From contig JADKJB010000034.1 in NCBI GenBank assembly GCA_016722525.1, positions 186,001 to 250,000 of the forward strand: DNA of 64,000 nt, written 5' to 3'. This DNA is from Bacteroidota bacterium. GTDB lineage: Bacteria; Bacteroidota; Bacteroidia; AKYH767-A; OLB10. A model generated the notes under the pieces. The model was not told where the DNA came from. It was given only the letters and a program-made list of their open reading frames with translations, and made no database searches. How positions within the stretch are numbered: the first letter of the stretch is position 1; every line of letters begins with the position of its first letter. Both the position numbers and the translations under genes were made by a program. Positions 30,292 through 42,108 of this stretch are shown piece after piece.

Positions 30292-33200
30292 ATGATTCAA
30301 CTTAACCAGTACCAACAAAATTTACTTCACCGTTTCAATCAAACAGATGCTATATTTCCATCTGAAAGTTGTTTGCCTCAATTGTTTGAGAAGCAATGCG
30401 ACTTAACCCCTGATGCTATTGCGGTAGAGTTCAATGGTGATGGACTTTCTTATCAACAGCTCAATCAAAAGCCAATAAAATTTCTGCTTTTTTGAAGCAG
30501 AATGGAGCAGGCCCCGATGTTTTGGTTGGTTTGTGTGTTGAAAGATCGATTGATTTGGTTGTCGGAGTTTTAGGCATTCTTAAATCCGGAGCCGCTTATG
30601 TACCATTTGACCCTGCCTATCCTTCCGACCGTATCGAATACATGCTTAAGGAATCTGGTATAAAGACCTTGTTGATTCAGGAGCAGTTTAGGGAGTATAT
30701 TTTCTTCTACCAATGCTAAGTTAAAGGCACTCGATACAGAATGGAAGGATTTCGAAAAATTTAGACGCTTCCAATCCTGTCTGTATTCTAAAACCTGAAC
30801 ACCTTGCTTATGTTTTATTTACCTCCGGTTCAACGGGAATGCCGAAAGGCGTAGGGATGGTGCAACAGGCACTCATGAATTTAATTGCCTGGCAAAATAC
30901 GAAAACAAATTTAGGAGTACCAGCCCGTACATTGCAATTTGCACCCATTAGTTTCGATGTTTCTTTTCAGGAACTCTTCACTACCTGGACCACAGGAGGA
31001 ACATTGATTCTTATCAGCGATGAGATGCGACTGAATGCTATTAAATTGTTGGAATTTATTCAACAAAATAATATTCAGCGACTATTTCTTCCGTTCATTG
31101 CTCTCCAGCATCTTGCCGAAGTTGCAGATAATAGCCACATTTGGCCATCCGAATTACAGGATGTTGTGACTGCCGGTGAGCAATTACAAATTACAAAACA
31201 CATTGCAAGTTTCTTTACGCATCTTTCAAATTGCAAACTCCATAATCATTATGGTCCAACCGAAACACATGTTGTAACTGCACTAACACTTACCGGCACC
31301 CCCGACACATGGATGCCGCTTCCTTCAATAGGAATTCCGGTTTCAAATACACACATTTATTTGTTGGATGATAAGATGTTGCCTGTTGAACATGGAGAAC
31401 AAGGTGAAGTGTATGTAGCCGGTATTGCCCTTGCAAGGGGATATATTAACCGACCCGAACTCACAGATGATCGATTCATAAAGAATCCATTTGATTCACA
31501 AAAAGTTCACGTATATATAAAACCGGCGACCTTGGCAGATATTTTCCTGATGGAAATATCGAATATCTGGGTCGTGCCGATAATCAGGTGAAGGTGCGTG
31601 GTTACCGCATCGAATTAGGTGAAGTAGAAGTAACACTTAGTAAACACCCCCTTGTAACTCAGGTTGCAGTGACAGTTCGTGAAGACGAGCCGGGTGATAA
31701 ACGTCTGGTTGCTTATTTGGTAATAGAAAATAATAAAAAATTATCGTCGGGTGAGATCAGGAAATTTATTGCCGAAATGTTGCCCGAGTACATGCTTCCA
31801 TCATCATTCGTTTTTCTGGACGCACTTCCTAAAACTCCAAGTGGTAAAATTGATCGCCGGTCGTTACCTAAACCCGATGAATCTCGTCCCGATATAGGAA
31901 CTCCATTTGTTGAACCTCAATCACACGAAGAAAAAGTGATCGCAAAAATGTGGTCGGGTTTGTTACGCATAAATAAAATTGGAGTGGATGATAATTTTTT
32001 CGATTTAGGAGGCAATTCGCTTCTGGCATTACAATCTATAGCAAGGCTTCGTCAGGAACAGGGCATGGATATTCCTGTTGTAAAATTATATCAGTTTCCT
32101 ACCATTCGTGGCTTGTTGAATTCCATTCAGGATAATGGCACAAAAAAATCTTCTTACGATCGTGCTAAGGAACGTCACAGTAAAAATCATATTCCCGGTT
32201 CCCGCAAGTCGGTGGAAGATGGTATCGCTATAATCGGAATGTCCGGAAGATTTCCCGGCGCTTCCACTGTAGAAGAAATGTGGAAGAATCTCCTTGCCGG
32301 AAAAGAGACCACTAAATTTTTTACCAATGCCGAAGTGGATGCATTTATTGATCCTTCTATAAAAAATGATCCCTTGTATGTAAAAGCACGCGGTGTAATA
32401 GATGATGTCGATAAATTTGATGCCTCCTTTTTTGGTGTCAATCCGCGTTTGGCTGAATTGATGGATCCCCAACAACGAATTTTTTTACAGGTATGTTGGG
32501 AAGCTCTCGAAAATGCCGGATACACGGCCGCAGGATATGATGGATTGATAGGCGTTTATTCAGGAATGGGTAACAATACCTATTACACTAATAATGTTAT
32601 TCACCATCAGGAGTCCATTGATATAGTAGGTGGTTTTCAGGTGATGGTAGCCAACGAAAAAGATTACATAGCTACCCGCATCAGCCATTTCATGAATCTT
32701 ACCGGTCCCGGGCTAAGCGTCCACACTGCTTGCTCTACATCGCTAACGGCTGTGGCTATGGCCTGCCAGGGTTTGTGGAATAACCAATGCGACATGGCCA
32801 TTTCAGGCGGAATCGCAATTACTTCTCCAGTGAACAGCGGACATATCTACCAGGAGGGTGGCATGTTCTCCGAAGATGGTCACACCCGTTCATTCGATGC
32901 GAATGCACAAGGAACTGTTTTTAGTGATGGCAGTGGAGTAGTAATACTGAAAAGATACAAAGCTGCCGTTGATAACGGAGATACTATATATGCAGTAATT
33001 CGCGGAGTCGGAATTAATAACGATGGTTCCGAAAAAGCAAGCTTCACCGCTCCTTCAGTAGCCGGTCAGGCCGATGTTATAGCAATGGCTCAGGCCGATG
33101 CAAATGTTACTCCCGATACCATTTCCTATATTGAAACACACGGAACTGCTACACCACTCGGTGATCCCATTGAAGTGGAGGCACTCACCCAGGCTTTCAG

Positions 33201-36200
33201 AGGAGGAACAGATAAGGTTCAGTTTTGTGCCATCGGTTCTGTTAAATCTAATTTTGGACACCTTACTGCAGCAGCGGGTGTGGCTGGTTTAATAAAAACT
33301 GCTCTTGCCCTTCAAAATAAAGTTATACCGGCTTCCATAAATTATTCTTCGCCAAACCCGGCAATTGATTTTGCGAATTCACCTTTTTATGTGAACAGTA
33401 AACTCTCCGAATGGACTTCCGTTGGTGCACCCAGAAGAGCCGGAGTGAGTTCTTTCGGTGTGGGTGGTACCAATGTTCATGTAATTGTTGAAGAGGCTCC
33501 TGAACAACAGCCATCAGGTATATCTCGTAGTAAACATCTCCTCTTGATTTCCGCAAAAGGAAAAGAAAATGTTGAGAATGCTACTCAAAAGCTAAAAGAT
33601 TATTTTTCCAACCACCCTGACATAAATATTGCCGATGCCGCTTTTACATTACAAACCGGTCGTGTTTCATTTATCAATCGCAGAATAGTTGTTTGTGAGA
33701 GTTTGCAAGATGCTGTAAAACAATTGGAGGAAAAAAGTGTTTCCCGTTCCGCCTCACGTTCATTGGATTCGGTTGCAAGTGGTGTTGCATTTATGTTCCC
33801 CGGTCAGGGTTCTCAGTATGTAAATATGGGAAGCAACCTTTACAGAGATGAAATTGTTTTTCGTGATGCAGTGGATCGTTGTGCCGAAATTTTAATGCAA
33901 CATCTAAAAGTAGATTTAAGAACTATTCTTTATCCTGCCAAAGGAAGTGAAGAAAAAGCCGCTCAACTTTTACAGGATACTTGCTATACGCAGCCGTCGT
34001 TATTTACAATCGGATATGCATTGTCGAAGTTGTGGATGAGCTGGGGGATAACACCTTCAGCATTAGTCGGACACAGCATTGGAGAATTTGCTGCTGCATG
34101 CATCGCCGGCGTTATGAGTCTCGAAGATGCTTTAATGCTTGTAGCAAATCGTGGCCGGATGATGCAGGAATTACCAAAAGGTTCTATGCTCTCGGTTCGA
34201 ATGCCAGCAGACGATTTGATGGCATATCTCACTCCTGAGCTTTCACTCGCTGCCCTTAACGGTCCCTCATTAAGTGTTATTTCAGGTAATGAAAGCGCCA
34301 TAGAAAAAGTTCAGCAAATATTAGAATCAAAAGAGATCATCTGTAAGAAATTATTTACTTCGCATGCTTTTCATTCACCCATGATGGATCCTATTTTGGA
34401 ACCTTTCAAAGCATTGGTGAGCACCGTAAAATTAAATCCTCCTGTTATCCCGGTTGTTTCCACAGCTACCTCTGAATGGTTAACCGATGAGCAGGCAACA
34501 GATCCCGGTTATTGGTCGAAGCACTTGCGTTTACCTGTACGTTTTGCGGATGGAATCAAAACAATCTGGAGTAATAATCCATCTTTGGTTTTACTCGAAA
34601 TGGGACCAAGGAACACCGCATCAACTTTAGCAAAACAACAAGCTACCGATCTCAAAAAACAATTTGCATTTCCTTCTTTACCCGATACATCCGAAAATGA
34701 TGCTGAATGGAATACCATGCTTATGGCAATAGGTCAGCTTTGGTTATCCGGTATCAATGTAAGCTGGAACGATTTTTATGCACTGGAACAACGTAAACAT
34801 ATTCCTTTATCCACCTATCCTTTCGAATCAAAACGATATTGGGTAGATCCTGTTCCAAACGGACAGGCATTAAATACATTTCATCCGTACAATCCATTTG
34901 TTTCTGATGAGCAATATTATTCTCAGGAGCAATTTACAAACACAGATTTCACACAAAATATAATTTCAACAGATATGAACACGCCTTCGCGCAAAGACCG
35001 CATCATTGCTGAGTTAAAGAGTGTAATGGAAGAAGCTTCCGGAATTGAATTAGGCACTGCCGATTCTTCCTCTTCCTTTATGGAATTGGGAATGGATTCC
35101 TTGTTTCTTACACAAGCAGCATTAACCATTTCAAAAAAGTATGGTACAAAAATTACCTTCCGCCAGCTGAATGAAAGTTTTTCATCGCTTGATGCCTTAT
35201 CCGATCATCTTGATAAATCGTTGCCCGCAGATGCATTACCTGCACCTGCACCGGTAGCAGTTCCTCAACAACGAAATTCAATGCCGCAGGCGCAACCAAT
35301 GCAATTTGCACCACAGCCCGCAGGCCATGCAGCTCCTGGATCTATGCAATGGCTCATCAATCAGCAATTGCAGGTGATGCAGCAACAACTAGCTATGATG
35401 GGTGGCATGAATGGCGCACCGGCAATGATGGCACCTGCTCCGGTTCCTGTTCAGCAACAGGAAAACAAACCTGCTCCTGCAAACGTAAGTGAAAAGCCTG
35501 CATCAGCAAAATTAAGTCTTGCCGATGTGAGCGAAAATGAAAAGGCTGAATTATCTAAACCCTTTGGTGCAATAGCCCGCATTGAAAAAGCTGCTTCAAC
35601 AGAACTCTCCGCAGAACAAAAGAAATGGATGACAGATTTTACTGCTCGCTATAATGCAAAAACTGCGAAGTCAAAATCATATACGCAAGCGCATCGTGCC
35701 CATCTGGCAGATCCTCGTGTGGTGACCGGTTTTAAACCAACCATCAAGGAATTAATTTATCAGGTGGTAGTAGATCGTTCCTTAGGTTGCCGAATGTGGG
35801 ATCTTGATGGCAATGAGTATCTCGATGTATTGAATGGCTTTGGATCTAATTTCCTTGGTTATGGTTCGCCTATAATTATGAAAGCTGTTGAAGAGCAATT
35901 GAAAAAAGGAATTGAACTTGGCCCACAGCATCCGCTTGCCGGTGAAGTAGCAAAAATGATGTGTGAATTCACTGGATATGATCGTGCAGGTTTCTGTAAT
36001 ACAGGATCCGAGGCCGTTTTAGGCGCTATGCGTATAGCTCGTACCGTTACAGGGCGAAGTACAATCGTTTGTTTTAATGGATCCTATCATGGAATTAATG
36101 ACGAAGTTATTGTCAGAGGCACTAAAAAATTGAAGTCGTTTCCGGCATCAGCCGGTATTATGCCTGAAGCAGTTGAAAATATGCTCGTGCTGGATTATGG

Positions 36201-37119
36201 TACCGATGAAAGTTTGGAAATAATTCGACAACGTGCTGATGAGATCGCTGCTGTAATGGTTGAACCTATTCAAAGCCGCAGAGCTGATTTTAAACCTAAA
36301 GCATTTTTGCAAGAGATCCGTAAAATTACTCAACAACATGAATGTCTTTTGATATTCGATGAGGTGATCACCGGATTTCGTTTGCTTCCTGGTGGAGCAC
36401 AGGAATTTTATGATGTCAAAGCCGACCTCGGAACCTATGGCAAGGTGATTGGAGGAGGAATGCCTATTGGCGTTATTGCCGGTAAGAAAGAGTATATGGA
36501 TGCACTTGATGGAGGACATTGGCAATTTGGTGATGCCTCAGTACCTGAAGTAGGAGTGACCTACTTCGCCGGTACATTTGTTCGTCATCCACTTGCACTG
36601 GCAGCAGCTAAAGCGGTGTTGCTCCATTTGAAAGAAAGAGGCATGTCCATCTACGATAAATTAAATGGCTTTACCAACAGATTTGTAGAAGCAGTCAATG
36701 CAAACGCTTCTAAAACCGGTGCCCCTTATCACATGGTTAACTTTGGTTCTCTCTTTAAAATGAAGTGGGACGTAGAACAACCTTTTGGAGAATTAATTTT
36801 TCTGCTTCTGCGCGACAAAGGAATTCATATTTATGATGGCTTCCCTTGCTTCTTTACGGATGCCTTTACGGATGCCGATGTAGATTTGTTGATTGCAAAA
36901 TTCATTGAAACAACCACTGAGCTGCAAGTTGCCGGATTTCTTCCTTCTCAAAGTAATGTTAACGGAGCGCATGTGAATGGAAATATTTCATCTGGAAAAT
37001 CGCATCAGGGTCCGCCTATTCCGGGTGCTAAACTTGGAAAAGATTCTGAGGGTAATCCCGGTTGGTTTGTGCCTGATCAACTAAAGCCTGGAAAGTACAA
37101 ACAGGTTTTTAAATCATAG
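30292..37119 (+). CDS. hybrid NRPS-PKS: A(Pro)-T-KS-AT-ACP-aminotransferase
   Basis: About 2275 residues. The loading A domain (30292-31880) has no condensation domain before it. Motifs TSGSTGMPKG, NHYGPTE, YKTGDLGRY (after frame repair) and SGKID are present. Pocket residues read DVQFVAHVV plus K, close to the proline code. T domain: LGGNS, Ser at 32017. KS (32215-33500): TACSTS (Cys at 32731), ETHGTAT and NFGHLTAAAG, all three active residues present. AT (33780-34800): GHSIGE and HAFH, which points to malonyl-CoA. ACP: LGMDS, Ser at 35098. An Ala/Pro/Gln/Met-rich linker precedes a class III PLP aminotransferase (35700-36930), Lys in YGKVIGGG at 36442, of the beta-aminating mycosubtilin/iturin type. 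No KR, DH or ER. Frame breaks near 30470, 30700, 30765 and 31520 lie only in the A domain. From 31588 on the frame is intact. Confidence 0.9.
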
Positions 37120-37169
37120 CTATTTATTATCAATGATAATTTTCAGTTGCACGTATTTTAAAAATAATA

Positions 37170-40100
37170 ATGAATTCGAATAATTCTGGTGATAGTGAAA
37201 ATTTGAAATTTAAAGCGGTCGATTTTGATCCGTTTGCTGACTCCATTTCCATTAAGGTTCCTACTACAGAACCTCAACGGGAAATTTGGACTAACGTTCA
37301 GTTTGGAGGGAAAGCTGCCAGCTGCGCCTATAATGAATCTGTTTCATTGCATCTGCAAGGAGATTTGCAGATAGAGCTTTTAAGGCAGGCTGTTGAGCAG
37401 CTTTTTGAAAGACATATTGCGCTGCGTTCAACTTTTAGTGATGATGGAATGGAAATGATAATTTCCGATAAAGTTAAAATTGAAGTGCCTTTAATTGATT
37501 TGTTCGGGTTGACTGATGCAAAGTCAACTTCCATGGTAAATGAAATTCTTCACAATGAAGCTGAGTATGAATTTGATCTTTCTGACGGGCCGTTGGGCAA
37601 AATTACAATTCTAAAATTTGATGCTCTTAAGTATCAGCTGATTCTTACCTTTCATCACATAGTTTGTGATGGATGGTCATTGGGAATTATGATGCAGGAT
37701 TTAGGAAAAATGTATTCTGCTTTAAAAAGAAATGAGACTTACCAGGACGATCCTGCAGTTTCTTTTGTCGATTTTGCAATTGAAGAACAAGCCTATCTTA
37801 ATACAGAAGAAAATAAAGTTGTGGAGAATTTCCTGGCTCAATCAATATCAGGAGCCATTCCTTCCATGGAGATTCCTATCAACAAACAGCGCCCTGCTTT
37901 GCGAACTTACAACGCAAATAGAATCGATGTGGAAGTAGATCCTGATTTGATTGAAGTATTAAAAAAAATTGGTGCTAAACAAGGAACTTCTTTTGTTGCA
38001 ACTTTGGTAGCAGCCTTTGAAGTGTTCATGTACAGAATAACCGGTAGTGAAGACGTTGTTGTTGGATTGGCGGCTGCCGGTCAATCTGTTGAAGGTAACC
38101 AAAATCTTGTAGGCCATTGTGTGAATTTATTGCCGCTTAAAAGTTCTGTAAATCCTAAGGTTTCTTTTATCGAGTACCTTAAGTACCGAAAACCTCAAAT
38201 TCTCGATGCTTATGATAACCAACGTTACACTTTTGGTAGTCTTATAAAAAATTTAAATATTCCTCGTGATCCTAGTCGTATCCCTCTAGTACCTGTTTCA
38301 TTCAATGTTGATTTAGGTATTACAAATGGTGTATACTTTGAAGGTTGTACCTATAAATTTACTACAAACCCAAGGCATTATGAGAACTTTGAGTTTTTTA
38401 TTAATGCCGCTGGTTCAGGGAAATAAATGACCCTTGAATGTACCTACAATACCGATCTTTTCGACGATCAATTGATGTTGTTACGGGTACAGGAATTTGT
38501 GGAATTAATGAAAAGCATTGCTGCAAATCCTGAAAAAAAACTGGCATATTTAAACATGCTTACCGAAGAGGAAAAACAGTTTGTGTTCGTAAAAAACAAA
38601 GGTAACTCAACTTTATACCCTAATGTTTGTATTCATGAACTTTTTGAAAAGTGTGCTTCGACAACTCCTTCAAAAATCGCAATTGAATATGATAGCAAGA
38701 AGTATACTTACCACGAATTAGATACCCATGCCAATCAATTGGCTTCTTACCTCATTAAGCAAGATGTAGGCCCTGATGTTATGGTAGCAGTTTTTATGGA
38801 ACGATCCATCGATATGATTGTTGCTATACTTGGAATTCTTAAGGCGGGCGGAGCTTACGTGCCGATTGATATTTCTTACCCATCCGATCGTATTTCTTAT
38901 TTGATTAGCGACTCCAATGCTCCGATAGTTATCACGCAAAAAAACCTTGCGGGAAATATTGAAAATGGATCAGCTGATGTGATCTGTTTTGAAGATTTTA
39001 ATGCTTCCAAAGATCAATTTTCTAACCTGAAGCCACATGTTACTGTTACTCCCGGAAATGCTTGTTATGTTATTTATACATCCGGTTCAACTGGTAAACC
39101 TAAGGGTGTAATCGTTGAGCACCATACAGTGGTGAATTATATTTCTTGGTGTAATGATTATTATTTTGGTACATCGCCAATTGGCAATTTCGGATTGTAC
39201 AGTTCGCTTTCTTTTGATTTAACTGTAACAAGTATTTTCAGCACATTAACCAGAAGTAAAACACTTACTGTTTTTAATCAGTATGATGAAATTCCGGATA
39301 TTCTGAAAAGTACTTTCACTTCCAATAATGTGGTAGATGTTATTAAAATGACCCCTGCGCATATATTGTTGATTGAAAATTTTGGTATTAAGACCTCAAA
39401 AATTAAAAAGGCAATTGTTGGAGGCGAGGAACTAACTACACGACAAGTTGAAATACTTCATGCTATAAATCCTGATATGGAAATAGTGAATGAATATGGT
39501 CCAACGGAAGCAACTGTGGGTTGTGTAATAAAGGATGTAGTACTGCCTGCTGATGCCCTTACTATTGGGAAACCCATTGATAATGCCGAAATCTATATTT
39601 TGGATCCTAATTATCAACCATTGCCACCTGGAATTCCCGGCAGATTGTTTATTGCCGGTGGAGGTTTGGCTAGAGGGTATCATCATCGTGAAGATCTGAC
39701 AGATGAGAAATTTCAAATTCTTACGCTAGCAGGAGAAAGCATTCGAACTTATGATTCCGGAGATTTAGCAAGATTCAGATTAAATGGCGAAATTGATTTT
39801 CTTGGCCGAATCGACAATCAAGTGAAAGTTAGAGGATATCGAATTGAGTTGGGTGAAATTGAATCGGAATTAATGTCTCAACCTTCCGTAAAGGAACAAA
39901 TTGTGGTTGCTCGTGAAGATGTTCCGGGCGATAAAAAACTGGTAGCTTACATTGTTCTTAATCCCGGTCATCAGGAAGATGTAAACGCGATTAAAGATGG
40001 ATTGAAAAATAATTTGCCGGATTATATGATTCCTTCGGTTTATATCTTTCTGGATCAGTTGCCACTTACCGTAAATGGCAAAATTGATCACAAGGCCTTG

Positions 40101-41260
40101 CCGGTTCCGGGTAAAGTGAATCATTCGGAATTATTTGTGTATGAAGAACCCAAAACTTCCTTGGAAGAAGTGCTTGCAAATATTTGGTGTTCGGTACTGG
40201 GAGTAGAAAAAGTTGGAAGAAAAGATAACTTTTTTGAACTGGGAGGACATTCAATTTTAGGTGTGAAGATGTTTAATGAAGTTGAAAAGCAATTAGGTGT
40301 TAAAATTCAATTATCAGTGATTTTTCGCTCTTCAACCATTGAGGAACTGGCGAGATTAATTAATAAAGAGGAATCTTCAAAACCTTGGTCTTGCCTGGTA
40401 CCACTTCAAAATAAGGGATCGAAACCCCCATTGTTTTGTATTCATATGCACAATGGAAATGTGCACCGCTGGCGCGTATTGGTAAAGCATCTTGGCACCG
40501 ACCAACCTGTTTATGCTATTCAACCCAGGGGCCTTGATGATAAGCAAACTCCTCATACCACCATTGAGGAAATGGCGGATTATTATATTGATGTTATGAA
40601 AGAAGTGCAACCTGAAGGTCCTTATAACTTGATTGGACTGTGCTTTAGCGGAATGGTGGTTTTTGAAATGGCCGCCAAACTTCAGGAACGAGGAGAGCAA
40701 GTGGCTTTTTTAGGAATGGTTAACAACTACGCTCCCCCTGAAAACCCTACCATTTACAAAGTGAAAAATGAATTGAATAAATTCATGAAAATGGAGATTG
40801 GTGATAAATTTAATTATGCTGTAGAGAAAAATAGAAACCTTGGCAAGAAACTTTTTTTTAAAGCTAAAAAATGATGCCTGGTGAAAAAGAAATCTTTATA
40901 CCTGATATTCAAATCGATGAGCCGGTAGCTGATGTTGGAAATGATCTCAGAAATATACATTCCCTTTCTCTTTTAAATTATCACCCCACCCATGTTTACA
41001 AGGGATCTTTAGTAATTTTTAGGACATCAGACCCGATTGAAGCCTTTTTTGACGAAAGTTTAGGTTGGAAAAGACTCATAACGGGAACCATTGAAACTAC
41101 CGTTATTGATGGGTGTAACAATGATACTATCATAACGGATGAACCATATAATGCGATTCTATCTATAAAACTTAAGGAATATCTCGATAAATTGCCTCAA
41201 ACTGCGGGTTTAAGTTCTAATAAAAGGCCTGGGGATATGTTTTCAGCGGCACTTCTTTAA
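37170..41260 (+). CDS. NRPS termination module: C-A(Asn)-T-TE-like (broken by stop and frameshift)
   Basis: About 1360 residues. C domain (37230-38580): TEPQREIW, active HHIVCDGWS and GHCVNLLPLK. A TAA at 38424-38426 interrupts it in the same frame, directly followed by ATG and the missing C-domain end (MTLECTYNTDLFDDQ). A domain (38640-40120): TSGSTGKPKG, NEYGPTEAT and NGKID. Pocket residues read DLTKIGEVG plus K, the asparagine pattern. T domain: LGGHS, Ser at 40251. TE-like domain (40390-41200): CIHMHNGN where HPxGG is usual, GLCFSG (Cys at 40641 in place of Ser), VNNYAPP (Asn for Asp) and GCNNDT (Asn for His). The TE is split by a frameshift in the A run at 40866-40871; the second half begins at 40871. 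It should join Asn to the upstream beta-amino acyl chain and release the product. Confidence 0.88.
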
Positions 41261-41295
41261 ATTTTTATAGTATATTCGTAGCCAAATTCCCATGT

Positions 41296-42057
41296 ATGAA
41301 GCTACATTTCAGCAATCTAAAGGAAATCAACAGGGAACGTAAAATGCCTGAAAAAGGTATACATGGCGATGAAGTGCATGTTTGGTCCCATACCATTCAT
41401 TTCGATGATCCCTTTTTGCGAGAAGCGCCTTACCTGTTGTCGAACGATGAAATGACCCGTGCCTCACGTTATCATTTTGAAAAGGACAAAAGAGTTTATG
41501 AATCAGGTCATGTATTTATTCGAAAAATACTTGCTCACTATACAGGAATTGAAGCTTCAAAACTGGTGCTATCCCCAATAGTGAATCAAAAACCAATTCT
41601 GGAAAATTCTCCTTTTCGTTTACATTTTAATATTTCTCATTCCGGCAACAAAATATTGGTCGCACTCGGTTTTAATTCCGATGTAGGAATAGATGTTGAA
41701 AAAGTACTTCCTGATTTTGATATGGATGGATTTGCTGAAGCGAATTATCATCCAAATGAATTGACTCATTTCAGGACCTTGCAAAGTAATGAAGAGACAG
41801 ATTATTTTTATAAAATATGGACTCGTAAAGAAGCTTGGTTGAAACTTACCGGTGAGGGTGTGAATGATAAGCTGAAAGAATTGGATTTTTCAGGGAAAGC
41901 AACATCAGGACAAATTCCGCCTCATGGTCATCATGATCTTTATATGTCGTCATGGAATGAATCACCTGAGTATATTGCTACCCTTGCTGCCTATTCAAAC
42001 TCATCTAATACAAGATTTTTTATTTCAGATACACTTTTAAACGATTTTGTAATCTGA
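41296..42057 (+). CDS. 4'-phosphopantetheinyl transferase, Sfp type
   Basis: 253 residues. Family motifs in order: the N-terminal domain with RASRYHFEKDKRVYESGHVF, then FNISHSGNKILVAL, the Mg-binding VGIDVEK, and FYKIWTRKEAWLKLTGEG. It moves 4'-phosphopantetheine from CoA onto the serines of carrier domains, here presumably the two T domains and the ACP encoded just upstream. It is 35 bases after the synthetase and in the same direction, so it is probably the last gene of the biosynthetic operon. Length and motifs are complete. Confidence 0.92.
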   Translation: MKLHFSNLKEINRERKMPEKGIHGDEVHVWSHTIHFDDPFLREAPYLLSNDEMTRASRYHFEKDKRVYESGHVFIRKILAHYTGIEASKLVLSPIVNQKPILENSPFRLHFNISHSGNKILVALGFNSDVGIDVEKVLPDFDMDGFAEANYHPNELTHFRTLQSNEETDYFYKIWTRKEAWLKLTGEGVNDKLKELDFSGKATSGQIPPHGHHDLYMSSWNESPEYIATLAAYSNSSNTRFFISDTLLNDFVI

Positions 42058-42108
42058 TTTGTAAATTATTTAACTTCAAAATTATACACTAAAAATTGAT
42101 ATATATTT

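Noticed and set aside
33984..34301. Antisense open frames within the KS-AT region and elsewhere in the synthetase genes
   Set aside because: They mirror a strongly conserved coding strand and match no family; long shadows are expected opposite such sequence.
38424..38426. Reassigned stop codon (alternative genetic code)
   Set aside because: TAA, TAG and TGA all end normal genes in this window (for example gdh, ccoNO and ccoQ), so no code change is supported.
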